Positions 48,093 through 63,610 of a DNA stretch of 64,000 nucleotides are shown here, one piece after another. The translations under genes were made by a program, and so were the position numbers. Position 1 is the stretch's first letter. Every line of letters begins with the position of its first letter. This DNA comes from Alteromonas pelagimontana (GTDB lineage Bacteria > Pseudomonadota > Gammaproteobacteria > Enterobacterales > Alteromonadaceae), in NCBI RefSeq assembly GCF_002499975.2, contig NZ_CP052766.1:2046001-2110000 (forward strand), written 5' to 3'. Below the pieces are notes generated by a model. That model was not told the origin of the DNA. It saw only the letters and a program-made list of their open reading frames with translations, and did not search any database.

Positions 48093-49478
48093 TTACTTCC
48101 CGATGCAAAACGAAGAAAAGATTCTACCGAGCAAATCATCCGAGGTAAATTCACCTGTAATTTCACTCAGTGCTTGATGCGCCAAGCGAAGTTCTTCTGC
48201 AAGTAGTTCTCCTGCCAGGCTGTCATGCAATTGCTGTTGCCCGGCTATAATATGCTGATCCGCTTTAGCCAGAGCGTCAAGATGGCGGCGGCGAGCGATA
48301 AACTGGCCTTCACTGGTAGTATCCAGCCCCATTGTCTGCGCCAGATGTTCACGTAACAGAGCTATACCATCACCCGTTTCTGCAGATAATCCAACGACAT
48401 CAATATTACCATGAGCGGTGGCGACTACCTGTTGGCCAATTACTTCGCTCGACAAATCTGCTTTATTACGCACCACGGTAGTAGGAATACCCACCGGCAA
48501 ACGGTGCATAAAATCCGGCCAGATTTGATAGGGGTCGATGGCAGTTGTTTCTGTGCTATCAACGACAAAAAGTACTCGGTCTGCCTCGCTAATTGCTTGC
48601 CAGGCTCGCGCAATTCCGATTTGTTCCACCTTGTCAGGACTATCACGTAATCCTGCGGTATCAATGATGTGAAGTGGCATGCCGTTTATGTGGATATGCT
48701 CTTTTAGCACGTCTCGGGTGGTGCCGGCAATTTCCGTAACGATAGCGCTGTCTCGACCTGCTAATGCGTTAAGCAAACTTGATTTACCTGCATTGGGGCG
48801 GCCTGCAATAACGACTTGCATGCCTTCGCGCAAAAGCGCCCCTTGTTTGGCTTGGCGATGAATATGAGTAAGCGTTTCAATGATTGCATGTAAGTCACCC
48901 GCAACCTTTCCATCCGATAAAAAATCAATCTCTTCGTCCGGAAAATCAATAGCCGCTTCTACGTACATTCGAAGATGAATTATTTGTTCAGATAACGCCT
49001 GAATCTGAGCCGAGAACTCCCCTTGCAACGACCGTAGTGCACTTCTTGCTGCCTGTTTGGAACTGGCATCAATTAAGTCAGCAATGGCTTCTGCTTGCGC
49101 TAAATCAAGCTTATCATTCAGGAATGCCTGTTCACTAAACTCTCCGGGGCGCGCAAGACGCACGCCTTCTACCGCCAGTACAGCATCAATAAGCATATCC
49201 ATAACCACTTGACCACCATGGCCTTGCAGCTCAAGTACATCTTCGCCGGTAAAAGAATGGGGATTGTTGAAAAAGAGGGCAATTCCCTGATCAATGATTT
49301 GGTGATTAGCATCAAAAAAGGGCAGATAAGTTGCCATGCGCGGCTTAAGATCCGCTTTTACCACTGCATCTGCTACCGCTTTTGCCTGGGGCCCAGATAC
49401 TCTGACGATACCCACACCGCCACGACCAGGGGCTGTGGCTTGGGCAACGATAGTTTCAGTGGCAGGAAATAGCGTCAT
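48093..49478 (-). CDS. mnmE: tRNA modification GTPase MnmE
   Basis: A 461-residue MnmE (TrmE). It has an N-terminal tetrahydrofolate-binding domain, a helical domain, and an inserted G domain with [12 protein letters not shown] (G1), IAGTTRD (G2), DTAGLRD (G3) and NKAD (G4). The C-terminus ends in the catalytic CIGK. It partners MnmG in wobble-uridine modification; the two genes flank oriC, about 3 kb apart. Confidence 0.98.
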   Translation of the reverse strand: MTLFPATETIVAQATAPGRGGVGIVRVSGPQAKAVADAVVKADLKPRMATYLPFFDANHQIIDQGIALFFNNPHSFTGEDVLELQGHGGQVVMDMLIDAVLAVEGVRLARPGEFSEQAFLNDKLDLAQAEAIADLIDASSKQAARSALRSLQGEFSAQIQALSEQIIHLRMYVEAAIDFPDEEIDFLSDGKVAGDLHAIIETLTHIHRQAKQGALLREGMQVVIAGRPNAGKSSLLNALAGRDSAIVTEIAGTTRDVLKEHIHINGMPLHIIDTAGLRDSPDKVEQIGIARAWQAISEADRVLFVVDSTETTAIDPYQIWPDFMHRLPVGIPTTVVRNKADLSSEVIGQQVVATAHGNIDVVGLSAETGDGIALLREHLAQTMGLDTTSEGQFIARRRHLDALAKADQHIIAGQQQLHDSLAGELLAEELRLAHQALSEITGEFTSDDLLGRIFSSFCIGK

Positions 49479-49480
49479 AA

Positions 49481-49963
49481 CTAATCGCGGAAATTATTAA
49501 ACTGAAAAGGCTGACCCAAATCAGTGCTTTTTACCAAAGCCATAGCTTCCTGAAGATCGTCACGCTTTTTACCTGTTACGCGAAGCTGTTCGCCTTGAAT
49601 AGACGTCTGCACTTTAATTTTGGCGTCTTTTATGAGTTTTACTATTTTTTTAGCGGTAGGCTGCTCTATGCCTTCTTTGAAGGCAATAGTTTGACGACAC
49701 TGCTTACCGCGTTGATCCATCGCCTGGACATCCATCGACGAGGTATCTACATTGCGTTTAGAGCAAGCAGTGCGAAATAACGATTCCATTTGTTGGAGTT
49801 GGAATTCGGCTTCTGCAATCATTAAAACCGTTTTGTCTTTATATTCAAAGCTAGCTTCCACACCACGAAAATCAAAACGTGTAGTCAGTTCACGGCTAGC
49901 ATTTTCAGTAGCATTGCGAACTTCTTCCATGTTGATTTCAGAAACAATATCAAAAGATGGCAT
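49481..49963 (-). CDS. yajQ: YajQ-family nucleotide-binding protein
   Basis: A 160-residue protein with two ferredoxin-like domains and the YajQ opening [17 protein letters not shown], followed by LTTRFDFRG. Family members bind c-di-GMP or nucleic acids. Its position directly after yidC and 2 bp before mnmE is unusual compared with E. coli, where yajQ lies far from oriC. Length is standard. Confidence 0.95.
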   Translation of the reverse strand: MPSFDIVSEINMEEVRNATENASRELTTRFDFRGVEASFEYKDKTVLMIAEAEFQLQQMESLFRTACSKRNVDTSSMDVQAMDQRGKQCRQTIAFKEGIEQPTAKKIVKLIKDAKIKVQTSIQGEQLRVTGKKRDDLQEAMALVKSTDLGQPFQFNNFRD

Positions 49964-50020
49964 GAGACGTTCCTCTTGTTGACTAAACAGCCCGCATTAG
50001 CGGGCTGGAAGATGATGAAA

Positions 50021-51697
50021 TTAGCGGGTTTGAAGGCCTCTCTTTTCCATCGAGGCGTAAATAATCTTCGCTTGGATTAACGTAATAACGTTACTGACTA
50101 ACCAGTACAGCACTAAACCGGCAGGGAACCAAAGGAAGAATACACTCATCATGACTGGCATGAACTGCATAATTTTCTGCTGCATGGGATCGGTTACCGT
50201 GGTCGGTTGTAACTTCTGTAATAACCACATACTGGCACCCGTGAGCACAGGCAACACGAAGAACGGGTCTTTAACAGACAAGTCCGTGATCCAGAGGAAA
50301 AACTCGGCATGACGCAATTCCACACTTTCCAGTAGTACCCAGTACAGCGCGAGGAAAATAGGCATCTGCAGAATCAATGGCAGACATCCGCCCATCGGGT
50401 TAACTTTCTCTTTCTTATATAGCTCCATCATGGCCTGAGACATTTTTTGTCTGTCATCACCGTGACGATCTTTCAGCTGCTGCATTTTGGGCGCCAGATT
50501 ACGTAAGCGCGCCATTGATTCGTACTGCTTTTTCGTGAGTGGGTACATTGCCCCTTTCACAACAACAGTAATCAGTATAATGGCTACTCCCCAGTTACCC
50601 ACTAGGCTATGAATGAATTTTAACAGCGCAAATAAAGGCTGAGATATCCACCACAGAATCCCGTAATCTACGGTGAGATCTAGCCCTCGGGCTAGCTGTG
50701 CCAGTTTATCCTGATCCTTCGGACCCATATATAATTCACTGGATATTGTGGCGCTATCACCGCTGGCTACGCTAATTGGCGTACCGGTAAACCCGATAAT
50801 AGCGAACTGATTTTTAAGGGTCCGGCTATAGATAGTGTTAGTTTGATCTTGAGGAGGGATCCATGCAGAGACAAAGTAATGCTCCAGCATTCCCACCCAA
50901 CCACCTTTAGTGGCTAAACGAAGATTCTTATCTTCAATATCACCAAACGTATACTTTTCGTAGTTATCGTCTTCGGTTGAATATGCCGCTCCGCGATATG
51001 TAGGCATAAACATATTACCGCTGCTGTTTTCTTGCTCTAAAACCTGTTTAAGCTGAGCATACTGTTGAAAATTGGCCGATTGGCTACTGCCATTATTAAT
51101 AGTATAAGTTACTTCAACATCATGACTGTCGCGGGTAAAGGTAAAGGTTTTGGTGATCGCAATCCCCGCATCATTGCGCCAGGTAAGAGGCACTTTTAGC
51201 GTGTCACCTGCCAATACAAATTCAGACTGCGCGGCATCGTACCGGGGTCGACCAGAAGCGCTTTGATCCGGGCCGTCTTTTCCAATCAGGCCGCTTTGCG
51301 CTTGATATAGTCCATTTTGCGTTCGCAGTAAGCTGTAAGCTTCTTTAGCGCCTTGCTTAACTGGAAAATCAACTAAATTAGCAGAGATAACATCTCCGCC
51401 TACCAAATCAATGAGTACATCCAGCGTATCGGTTTTTACGCGAATTGTGCGGTCTTGTTTAACGGCCGGAGTTGCTTCAGAATTTTGAGCAATAGGGACA
51501 TCTTCATTACCAGCGGGAATATCGCTATTATTTGCGTTGCTGCCAGATGAAGGCACGCCTTCGGAGACAGGATCTACCCTTTGTTCGTTGGTGACAGGTG
51601 TCACTGGCTTTGGACCGTAATCCGCTTGCCATTGCTGCCATAACAAAAAGCTGACCAAAGCAAGGCCAATAATCAGAAAACTACGTTGCGATTCCAT
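50021..51697 (-). CDS. yidC: Membrane protein insertase YidC
   Basis: A 558-residue insertase. The N-terminal anchor (IGLALVSFLLWQQW) is followed by a large periplasmic domain (about 30-345) and the conserved 60KD_IMP core with GAMYPLTKKQYESMA, PMGGCLPLILQMPIF and VMMSVFFLWFPAGLVLYWLV. The ATG at 51697 (MESQRSF) is used; an upstream ATG would overlap yidD. It inserts inner-membrane proteins with or without Sec. Confidence 0.97.
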   Translation of the reverse strand: MESQRSFLIIGLALVSFLLWQQWQADYGPKPVTPVTNEQRVDPVSEGVPSSGSNANNSDIPAGNEDVPIAQNSEATPAVKQDRTIRVKTDTLDVLIDLVGGDVISANLVDFPVKQGAKEAYSLLRTQNGLYQAQSGLIGKDGPDQSASGRPRYDAAQSEFVLAGDTLKVPLTWRNDAGIAITKTFTFTRDSHDVEVTYTINNGSSQSANFQQYAQLKQVLEQENSSGNMFMPTYRGAAYSTEDDNYEKYTFGDIEDKNLRLATKGGWVGMLEHYFVSAWIPPQDQTNTIYSRTLKNQFAIIGFTGTPISVASGDSATISSELYMGPKDQDKLAQLARGLDLTVDYGILWWISQPLFALLKFIHSLVGNWGVAIILITVVVKGAMYPLTKKQYESMARLRNLAPKMQQLKDRHGDDRQKMSQAMMELYKKEKVNPMGGCLPLILQMPIFLALYWVLLESVELRHAEFFLWITDLSVKDPFFVLPVLTGASMWLLQKLQPTTVTDPMQQKIMQFMPVMMSVFFLWFPAGLVLYWLVSNVITLIQAKIIYASMEKRGLQTR

Positions 51698-51707
51698 AGA
51701 GGTCTCT

Positions 51708-51977
51708 TTATTTTGAGTGTTTGTTATCGTGTTGTTCCGGTACCGGGTCATAACCACCCGGATGGAAGGGTTGACATTTTAGTATGCGTTTAATAGATAA
51801 CCAACCGCCAATTGCCAATCCATGCGTTTTAAGTGCTTCAATTGCGTAATGAGAGCACGATGGATGAAAGCGGCACCGCTGTCCTAACATCGGAGAAATT
51901 ACCCATTGGTAAAATTTGATGAGAAGAAGGGGGAGGGCGATAATGATTAGACGCAACGCTTGGCCAACTTTTTCCAT
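51708..51977 (-). CDS. yidD: Membrane insertion efficiency factor YidD
   Basis: An 89-residue YidD with the signature [22 protein letters not shown] and AIEALKTHG, then [19 protein letters not shown]. It assists YidC-dependent insertion at the inner membrane. Its start overlaps the rnpA end by 31 nt, as in many gammaproteobacteria. Confidence 0.95.
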   Translation of the reverse strand: MEKVGQALRLIIIALPLLLIKFYQWVISPMLGQRCRFHPSCSHYAIEALKTHGLAIGGWLSIKRILKCQPFHPGGYDPVPEQHDNKHSK

Positions 51978-52300
51978 AGTTTATCCAACGTGGCATAAAC
52001 CTCTTCATTAGAAAGCTTATCGGCTCCTGATTTTCCAATCACAATGATATCAACATGAGGTAAACCCGTTACCTTATGACGAAAGCTTTCGCGAATAAGG
52101 CGTTTAATTCTATTACGTTCGTGAGCTTTGCGAATACGCTTTTTAGCTAACGTAATGCCTAAACGCGGAGATTCAAGTTGATTTTTTCTTGCTAGAATTG
52201 TAAATGAGGGAGATACAGCAGGGGTTGCGTCGTCAAACACATAAGTAAAGTGGGAGGGAGTTAACAGTCGTAACTCCCTTGAAAATTTATTTTCACCCAC
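51947..52300 (-). CDS. rnpA: RNase P protein component
   Basis: A 117-residue basic protein with the RNR motif ([20 protein letters not shown], about 56-75) and opening [14 protein letters not shown]. It binds the catalytic RNA to process tRNA 5' ends. It is 15 bp after rpmH, the universal pairing. Confidence 0.97.
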   Translation of the reverse strand: MGENKFSRELRLLTPSHFTYVFDDATPAVSPSFTILARKNQLESPRLGITLAKKRIRKAHERNRIKRLIRESFRHKVTGLPHVDIIVIGKSGADKLSNEEVYATLDKLWKKLAKRCV

Positions 52301-52315
52301 TTTGGGATAACACCA

Positions 52316-53060
<745 letters not shown>

Positions 53061-54545
53061 ATGTCTTTATGGAATCTGTGCCTTGATAGGTTGCGCCAGG
53101 AATTGCCCACTCAACAATTCAGTATGTGGATAAGACCGCTTACGTCGAGTGAAGAGGAAAGTATAATTACCTTATTCGCACCTAACAGATTTATTCTTGA
53201 TTGGGTAAGAGATAAATATCGCGATAAAATCACTGAATTATTCGCTGAGTTCTGCGGTCCGGAAGATGCGCCACAATTGCGGCTTGAGGTCGTTTCTCGT
53301 CAGCCTGTTACTGCGGCTAATGTCGCTGCCTCCAGACAAACCACAGCCACACCTTCGCTAGATAACTTTGCTCAAAATAATCATTCTATTCAAACGGCTA
53401 ATGATCAGCGTAGTGAGTCGAGCAGTCCAACGTATGGCAGAAATGTAAACGCTGCTGCCTCTCGAGTAACTCCGCCGCAACCCACTACGCCTAATGTCGT
53501 TCCTATACCTGAAGGAATGAAGCACAAGAGTAATATTAACCCGAATTATCAGTTCGATAACTTTGTCGAAGGTAAGTCAAATCAACTTGCACGAGCAGCA
53601 GCTACCCAAGTTGCGAATAATCCGGGCGGTTCGTACAATCCTTTATTTATTTACGGTGGTACAGGTTTAGGTAAAACCCATTTGCTGCACGCTGTGGGAA
53701 ATGGTATCTGTGCTAATCGTGTGGATGCAAAGATTGTGTATATGCACTCTGAGCGATTTGTTCAGGATATGGTGAAGGCGCTTCAAAACAATGCGATAGA
53801 AGATTTTAAACGCTTTTATCGATCAGTTGATGCTTTACTGATAGACGATATTCAATTTTTTGCCAATAAAGAGCGTTCCCAGGAAGAGTTTTTTCATACT
53901 TTTAATGCGTTGTTGGAAGGAAACCAGCAAATCATATTAACTTCCGATCGCTATCCTAAAGAAATTGATGGTGTGGAAGACCGTTTAAAATCTCGTTTCG
54001 GCTGGGGCCTTACAATCGCCATTGAACCGCCAGAATTGGAAACGCGGGTTGCAATTTTAATGCGTAAAGCTGCAGAAAACCGTATGCAGCTTCCTAATGA
54101 AGTTGCTTTTTTTATTGCGAAAAGATTAAGGTCGAACGTAAGAGAATTAGAAGGGGCATTGAACCGAGTTATTGCCAATGCAAATTTTACCGGTAGGCCG
54201 ATTACCATTGATTTCGTAAGAGAAGCATTACGGGATTTACTGGCGTTACAAGAAAAACTGGTTACTGTAGATAATATTCAAAAAACGGTAGCAGATTATT
54301 ATAAGATTAAAGTGTCCGACATTCTGTCTAAGCGCCGCAGTCGCAGTGTAGCTAGGCCACGTCAGGTGGCAATGGCTCTGGCTAAAGAACTCACTAATCA
54401 TAGCTTACCTGAACTCGGTAATGCCTTTGGTGGAAGAGATCACACTACGGTTTTACATGCATGTAGAAAAATAGAGCAGCTTAGAGAAGAAAGTCATGAT
54501 ATAAAAGAAGACTATAAAAACCTTATCCGCACCCTGTCTTCTTAA
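53061..54545 (+). CDS. dnaA: Chromosomal replication initiator DnaA
   Basis: A 494-residue initiator. It has N-terminal domain I ([20 protein letters not shown]), a low-complexity linker (about 90-155), AAA+ domain with [13 protein letters not shown] and LLIDDIQF, and C-terminal HTH with the DNA-binding signature [16 protein letters not shown]. The ATG at 53061 is preferred; the reading from 53043 begins with TTG. It opens the operon dnaA-dnaN-recF-gyrB, about 7.4 kb from oriC. Confidence 0.98.
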   Translation: MSLWNLCLDRLRQELPTQQFSMWIRPLTSSEEESIITLFAPNRFILDWVRDKYRDKITELFAEFCGPEDAPQLRLEVVSRQPVTAANVAASRQTTATPSLDNFAQNNHSIQTANDQRSESSSPTYGRNVNAAASRVTPPQPTTPNVVPIPEGMKHKSNINPNYQFDNFVEGKSNQLARAAATQVANNPGGSYNPLFIYGGTGLGKTHLLHAVGNGICANRVDAKIVYMHSERFVQDMVKALQNNAIEDFKRFYRSVDALLIDDIQFFANKERSQEEFFHTFNALLEGNQQIILTSDRYPKEIDGVEDRLKSRFGWGLTIAIEPPELETRVAILMRKAAENRMQLPNEVAFFIAKRLRSNVRELEGALNRVIANANFTGRPITIDFVREALRDLLALQEKLVTVDNIQKTVADYYKIKVSDILSKRRSRSVARPRQVAMALAKELTNHSLPELGNAFGGRDHTTVLHACRKIEQLREESHDIKEDYKNLIRTLSS

Positions 54546-54574
54546 TTTGACGAATGAGGCGAGAAAAGAGATCG

Positions 54575-55678
54575 ATGAAATTTACCATCAGCCGAGAAAA
54601 ATTTTTACAACCTTTGCAACTCGTTTCAGGCGCTGTCGAACGCCGTCATACATTGCCTATTTTATCGAATGTTCTGATTAAAGTCAGTGAGGGTACACTC
54701 TCTTTGACGGGGACAGATTTAGAAGTAGAGCTAATTGCCAGTACCCAATTGGATGGTGACTTTGCTGAGGGCGAAATTACAGTGCCGGCAAAAAAGCTGG
54801 TCGATATTTGTAAGGGAATTTCAGAAGGTACTGCCATCAATTTTTCTCTCGATGGAAATAAAGCGCTCATACGCGCTGGCAGAGGACGTTACTCGCTATC
54901 TACTCTGTCAGCAAATGAATATCCTAATCTTGAAGATTGGGAGGGTGAGGTGGAGTTTGAGGTTTCCTGCTCCGACATGAAACGGCTGATCGAAAGTACT
55001 CACTTCTCAATGGCCCAGCAGGATGTTCGTTATTATTTGAACGGTATGTCCCTGGAAACAGAAGAAAATATAGTGCGTACTGTAGCCACTGACGGGCACC
55101 GCCTGGCGTTGTGTCGTTTGCCCTATAATGATGCCTCTTTACCGGCTCGCCAGGTTATCATTCCTCGCAAAGGTGTTTTAGAAATCTCGCGCTTGATAGG
55201 CGAAGATGAAGCGCTTCTCAAAATTCAGATAGGTGCGAATCATCTGCGTTTGTATTCCAACGAGTTTATCTTTACCAGTAAATTGGTTGATGGTCGCTTT
55301 CCCGATTATCGCCGTGTTCTTCCCAGAGACGGTGATAAGATAATTATTGCTAACAAGGCTGTACTTAAAGAAGCGTTTAGCCGGGCTGCCATTTTATCTA
55401 ATGAGAAGTTCCGCGGTGTAAGGTTAAACCTCTCTTCTGGCGAATTGAAGATAACGGCGAATAACCCTGAGCAGGAAGAGGCCGAAGAAATCGTTGATAT
55501 TCAATATGAGGGCGACGACCTGGAAATCGGTTTTAACGTAGCGTACCTCATCGACGTATTGAATGCCTTAGCGAGAGAAGAAGTAAAAATTACGCTATCG
55601 GATTCAAATTCTAGTGCGCTTATTGAAGATGCACAAGATGATGCAGCTGTGTATGTTATTATGCCGATGCGCTTATAG
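54575..55678 (+). CDS. dnaN: DNA polymerase III beta clamp
   Basis: A 367-residue sliding clamp of three similar domains. It begins MKFTISREKFLQPLQLVSGA and ends in the usual VYVIMPMRL. The ATG at 54575 matches the family start; the seven upstream codons (from 54554) are not conserved. It is 29 bp after dnaA. Confidence 0.98.
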   Translation: MKFTISREKFLQPLQLVSGAVERRHTLPILSNVLIKVSEGTLSLTGTDLEVELIASTQLDGDFAEGEITVPAKKLVDICKGISEGTAINFSLDGNKALIRAGRGRYSLSTLSANEYPNLEDWEGEVEFEVSCSDMKRLIESTHFSMAQQDVRYYLNGMSLETEENIVRTVATDGHRLALCRLPYNDASLPARQVIIPRKGVLEISRLIGEDEALLKIQIGANHLRLYSNEFIFTSKLVDGRFPDYRRVLPRDGDKIIIANKAVLKEAFSRAAILSNEKFRGVRLNLSSGELKITANNPEQEEAEEIVDIQYEGDDLEIGFNVAYLIDVLNALAREEVKITLSDSNSSALIEDAQDDAAVYVIMPMRL

Positions 55679-55752
55679 TCCCTGTTCCTTTTAAACAATG
55701 TTAGGCCGAATGACTTACAGGCTGACATTAGAACAATTTTGAGCCTCTTCAT

Positions 55753-59267
<3,515 letters not shown>

Positions 59268-59330
59268 GTAAGCGTCGAAGTATTTAGGCTTTAGATTGAT
59301 TAAGCCGAAATACTGCAGCGTAATCCAAAA

Positions 59331-59358
59331 AAAGGCGGCTTTTAAAGTCGCCTTTTTT
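59331..59358 (+). terminator. Terminator after gyrB
   Basis: AAAGGCGGCT and AGTCGCCTTT form a 10-bp stem (one G-U pair) with loop TTTAA and a T-run, 63 bp after the gyrB stop. The remaining bases to 59570 contain no gene. Confidence 0.9.
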
Positions 59359-59570
59359 TGTCAGCTAACGTAAGGGGAAACCGTAGTTACCTGCATGATG
59401 CTTACTTTTGAGTTGATCACACATCAAGGCGAGTTAGCATAAGGTAACCGCGAGGAAAGGGAATTTATGCCATACTGCTGAATGTTTTCCCTACGGCAAT
59501 TTAATTTATGCAGAAGCTATATTGGACTGCTGTTATTTGCCTTCACGTGCTAAAGAAAGCGTAGCTAGCT

Positions 59571-60740
59571 TCACAACGTTGCGGAAAAGGTAAACGAGGT
59601 TGAGTTGGCATCAGAGTGAGCTTCCAATTTGCCGTTGTGAGCCTTAGCTATTTCTGATGCGATAAATAATCCTAAACCAAGCCCCTTTTTAGGGTTCTTG
59701 GAAGGTTCGCGCCAGAAGGGTTCAAAGAGGCGTGAGAGCGTAGCGGCAGCAATAGCTTTGCCTTCATTGGCAACTTTAACTGTTAATTGCCCGTTGAAAT
59801 AGTTTGCTGAGACAGCAATAGGCTTTTGCGTGTCGCCGTGCACTAAAGCATTAATCAGCAGGTTCGACAGCAATTGGCCGATTCGTGCAGGATCACATTT
59901 AATCGTTCCCTGTATGTCAATGTCTGTCGTAAGGAAGGGCGGCTGATATAAATTAACCAACTCAGCAATACTATGATGTAGAACACTGGCTAAGTCATCA
60001 CTTTCGATAAGGTTCAACGGTATGCCGCTGCCCATCTTACTATGGGTAAAATCCATTACGTCAGTGATAAGCCTAGAGATGCGTTGGACACTTCGATTCA
60101 TCCGTATAAGTATTGGATCTGCCTTGGGTAGCTGCATATCCGATAATACATCCAAACCCATGGAAATAGAGGAAAGTGGTGTCCGTAAGTCGTGCCCAAG
60201 CACACCTATGTATTGTTCTCTTAACTTTGCCATGTCCTGCTCATCCTGAAGAGCAGCTTCAGCCTCTGAGAGACGTTTTTCTGTTTTTAATTGCCGGGAA
60301 ATAAGTTCGGCAAACAGCGACAGCGTATTGTAGAGTTCGGGCGTCTTTAACTCGGCGGGCATTGGATCAAGCCCGCATAATGTTCCGAAAAACTCGCCGT
60401 CTGGGCCGTAGATGGGAAAAGAAAAATAGCTTTTAAACCCATAAGTTTTTGGCGTGTGATGTTTGCAAAATGTCTTATCCTGATTCACATTTTCTATCAC
60501 TATTGGCTGATTAAGAGAGCGAACCTCATCACAAAGCGTAGTTTGCACTTCCAGCTCATCGCCGGGGTGTAAGTTAAAATTAACTTTGTCGAGCACTGCG
60601 CAGGCTGTCCAGGAAGATGCTGTCACTTTTGCCACACAGACAAACCTCAAACCTGTCGCCTCAGCAATCATTTGCATGATGGTGGGAACAGCGTCAAGAG
60701 ATTGAACTGAGCGAATGGCTGACTGAATTGAAAGGGTCAT
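59571..60740 (-). CDS. GAF-domain sensor histidine kinase
   Basis: A 389-residue soluble histidine kinase. A GAF sensor domain (about 15-155) is followed by a HisKA domain with the phospho-acceptor in IGVLGHDLRTPLSS (about 178-191) and a HATPase_c domain with NLLINALVHG (N box) and KGLGLGLFIASEIAKAHNGK (G boxes). No membrane helix, and no response regulator is adjacent, so its partner is elsewhere. The signal sensed by the GAF domain is unknown. The 284 bp upstream hold nothing recognisable. Confidence 0.9.
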   Translation of the reverse strand: MTLSIQSAIRSVQSLDAVPTIMQMIAEATGLRFVCVAKVTASSWTACAVLDKVNFNLHPGDELEVQTTLCDEVRSLNQPIVIENVNQDKTFCKHHTPKTYGFKSYFSFPIYGPDGEFFGTLCGLDPMPAELKTPELYNTLSLFAELISRQLKTEKRLSEAEAALQDEQDMAKLREQYIGVLGHDLRTPLSSISMGLDVLSDMQLPKADPILIRMNRSVQRISRLITDVMDFTHSKMGSGIPLNLIESDDLASVLHHSIAELVNLYQPPFLTTDIDIQGTIKCDPARIGQLLSNLLINALVHGDTQKPIAVSANYFNGQLTVKVANEGKAIAAATLSRLFEPFWREPSKNPKKGLGLGLFIASEIAKAHNGKLEAHSDANSTSFTFSATL

Positions 60741-61024
60741 TGGGTAAAGCCTGATCTACATATTTAAGTAATATAAAAAAACACTCCGATTATATGCAAC
60801 GAGTCCCTACTAATCGAAGGCAAGCTTGATTTATTTTTACACAAGCGAAAGCCGCTTCCTAAAAACCTTCAACTATTTTAGCTAACAGCGAAAGTGACAA
60901 AACGTGCGGCATGAAAAAATATTCGTTGAAAACAGAGCAGAAAAGGCAATTTTAGGAAATAACTCTTTCTGCTGTTTTAAATCAATCTATTGACAGGAAT
61001 CTTGAAGGACCCGCAAGATACCAG

Positions 61025-61474
61025 TTAGTCCAGCCTTGTTACCAGTAAACGCACCTCGCCCGCATCTGCCGGCGAAAATGCAAACCGATAGGTTCCGGTT
61101 GATTGTGGGGTAAACTGTAAATTTTCTGATTCAGCACCGCAATCCAGATAAGCCGCTGTTGCTAATAAAGCCATTTGACCTTTGTACTCAGCACCGCATG
61201 TTTGGTCTGGCGTCCAATAGGCATCAGAAAGACGAAAATCATATGGCTGACCGTCAGCGATCAGTTCCACATCGACAAACCACCCGCCTTTACCTCTTGT
61301 CAGCTTGTAGGGATCGTTTGCCTCCCACCAGTTGAAGACTCCTCTTAAATATAGGTTTTCAAACTGAATAGCCGGAGGCTCCGTTATACCCGGAATAGAA
61401 ACCGTACCTCGGCTACTACATGCTGAAAGAAATACCAGGGCGGACAAGAGAAAAAGAGTTCTTAACGTAAACAC
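61025..61474 (-). CDS. Small lipoprotein with early-set-like fold
   Basis: A 149-residue lipoprotein whose signal peptide ends at LSACSS (Cys19). The mature part reads LYLRGVFNWWEANDPYKL and YDFRLSDAYW, resembling the carbohydrate-binding/early-set domain found at the start of pullulanase-like proteins. No catalytic domain is present. A role in binding glycans or in the envelope is a guess. It follows glyS but is separated by a terminator. Confidence 0.7.
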   Translation of the reverse strand: MFTLRTLFLLSALVFLSACSSRGTVSIPGITEPPAIQFENLYLRGVFNWWEANDPYKLTRGKGGWFVDVELIADGQPYDFRLSDAYWTPDQTCGAEYKGQMALLATAAYLDCGAESENLQFTPQSTGTYRFAFSPADAGEVRLLVTRLD

Positions 61475-61483
61475 AATATTTCC

Positions 61484-61514
61484 AAATAAAAATGCCCAAC
61501 GAGAAGCTGGGCAT
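61484..61514 (-). terminator. Terminator after glyS
   Basis: On the minus strand, ATGCCCA and TGGGCAT form a 7-bp stem with a 9-nt loop, followed by TTTTATTT, 22 bp after the glyS stop. Confidence 0.85.
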
Positions 61515-61535
61515 AGGGTTAAAGTTTCCTAATGG

Positions 61536-63608
61536 CTATGCCTTGGCTAACTGTGAAATATCCGCAGTTGTTAAAAAAAGTTGCCTCAATAAACTCAATA
61601 ACGCAAGACGGTTATTTCGCACTTTAATATCATCGTCCATAACCATTACATTATCGAAAAATGCATCTACCACTTCTCGTAACGTCGAAAGTGAAGAAAG
61701 TACCGAGGTATAATCCTTGACTGCTATTGAAGCTTCTACTTGCGCTTTAACTTCCATAAGCGCGTCGTACAACGCTCGTTCCTCGCCGTCTGTCACAAGG
61801 GAGGGATCAATATCGGATTCGCCCTCAACACCCTGTTTAGCAAGAATATTGGCGACTCGTTTGTTCGCAGCCGCAAGCGCTTCAGCAGCATCTAGCTTCT
61901 TAAATGCGGCAACAGCGTCAATCCGAGCTGCATAGTCAGCAGGGGCAGTCGGACGCCTAGCAGCTACAGCCTGTATAACATCAATGCTCACATTCTGATC
62001 TTGCAACAATGCAACAAATCGCCCCAGCACAAACTCTATGACCTGCTCTCGGCACTCAGAGTTCGACAATTTTTCGCCGTATATCTCAACAGCCTTATTA
62101 ACTAATACTGCTAAATCCAGCGGCAGATCTTTTTCTACAATAACCCTAAGCGTACCAATGGCTGCGCGACGCAGAGCAAAGGGATCTTTATCGCCTTTAG
62201 GTAATTGTCCGATACCGAAAATACCTACCAAGGTATCTAACTTATCGGCCAATGAAACCGCTGCACTCACAGACGTAGACGGTAACTCGTCGCCCGCAAA
62301 GCGTGGCATATACTGTTCATACAGTGCCTGTGCGACATCACCAGACTCTCCATCATGCAGCGCATAGTATTTACCCATTACGCCCTGGACGTCGGGAAAC
62401 TCCATGACCATGTTAGTCATGAGATCCGTTTTTGCCAGCAATCCTGCTCTTGCTGCATCCTTTTCGTTGGCGTTAATTTCGCTGGCAATAAATTCTGCCA
62501 TCGCTGAAATGCGATCCGATTTGTCTTTTAATGTGCCGAGTTGTTTTTGGAAAAGCACGGAATTCAGGCTGTCGAGCCTGCTTTCAAGAGAGGACTTCTT
62601 ATCAGTATTAAAGAAAAATTCCGCATCAGCCAGACGTGGGCGTATGACTCGCTCGTTGCCACCGATTACCTGAGCAGGATCATGGCTGTCGATATTACTA
62701 ACAAATAGAAATGTGTTTGCTAAATTGCCTTCATTGTCTAAAAGCGGCACGTATTTCTGATCGTCTTTCATGGTGTAAATAAGCGCCTCTTTCGGCACAT
62801 TTAAGAAAGCTTTATCAAAAGAGGCTGTCATGACAACCGGCCATTCAACAAGAGAGGATATTTCTTCCAGCAACGCCGTACTGTAATCGGGCTTTAGAGA
62901 AAGTGCTGACGCCGTATTTTCAAGCGCATTGCGGATAGCTTCCACACGCTCATTGAAATCTGCTACAACGAACTGCGCTTTAAGTGCCTGCGCGTAATTA
63001 TCAGCATGATCCAGCTCGAAACTGCCGTTGCCATGGAACCGATGGCCGAGCACCGTTCTGCCGCTGGTTAACCCTAAAGCTGACAGGGGAACAACTTCTG
63101 CACCATACAGCACGCATAGCGTGTGAACCGGACGAATAAACTGAGTTGTATAATTTCCCCAGCGCATAGGCTTTGGAATAGGCAATTTTCCAAGCGCCTG
63201 ATTCACCATACCTTCCAGCAACGCGGCAACAGATTGTCCCGGCACATTGGCATTATAAAGCAGCCATTCACCTTTATCTGTTACCAGTCGTTCAGCGTCC
63301 TCAACTTCAATGCCATTGCCTTTGGCCCAGCCTATCGCTGCACGAGTCGGCGCACCGTCAGCATCAAAAGCAGCACTGACCGCTGGCCCGCGCTTTTCAA
63401 CGACTTTGTCTTGTTGATTGGCTTCCAGAGCCGTGACATATACCGCTAATCTGCGAGGCGCGGCAAACCAGGCGACGGATTTAAAGCCAAGCTCAGCGTT
63501 CTCCAGTGCTAGTTGAAAATTAGCCGCAAAACTTTCTCCCAGCTGTTTAAGGGACTTTGGAGGAAGCTCTTCTGTGCCTAGTTCAATGAGTAGATTTTCA
63601 GTACGCAC
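61536..63608 (-). CDS. glyS: Glycyl-tRNA synthetase beta subunit
   Basis: A 690-residue beta subunit of the bacterial tetrameric (alpha2beta2) glycyl-tRNA synthetase. The opening [20 protein letters not shown] and the HD-like domain region ([20 protein letters not shown]) are typical, with a C-terminal anticodon-binding domain. It lies 2 bp after glyQ. Length matches E. coli (689). Confidence 0.98.
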   Translation of the reverse strand: MRTENLLIELGTEELPPKSLKQLGESFAANFQLALENAELGFKSVAWFAAPRRLAVYVTALEANQQDKVVEKRGPAVSAAFDADGAPTRAAIGWAKGNGIEVEDAERLVTDKGEWLLYNANVPGQSVAALLEGMVNQALGKLPIPKPMRWGNYTTQFIRPVHTLCVLYGAEVVPLSALGLTSGRTVLGHRFHGNGSFELDHADNYAQALKAQFVVADFNERVEAIRNALENTASALSLKPDYSTALLEEISSLVEWPVVMTASFDKAFLNVPKEALIYTMKDDQKYVPLLDNEGNLANTFLFVSNIDSHDPAQVIGGNERVIRPRLADAEFFFNTDKKSSLESRLDSLNSVLFQKQLGTLKDKSDRISAMAEFIASEINANEKDAARAGLLAKTDLMTNMVMEFPDVQGVMGKYYALHDGESGDVAQALYEQYMPRFAGDELPSTSVSAAVSLADKLDTLVGIFGIGQLPKGDKDPFALRRAAIGTLRVIVEKDLPLDLAVLVNKAVEIYGEKLSNSECREQVIEFVLGRFVALLQDQNVSIDVIQAVAARRPTAPADYAARIDAVAAFKKLDAAEALAAANKRVANILAKQGVEGESDIDPSLVTDGEERALYDALMEVKAQVEASIAVKDYTSVLSSLSTLREVVDAFFDNVMVMDDDIKVRNNRLALLSLLRQLFLTTADISQLAKA

Positions 63609-63610
63609 CC

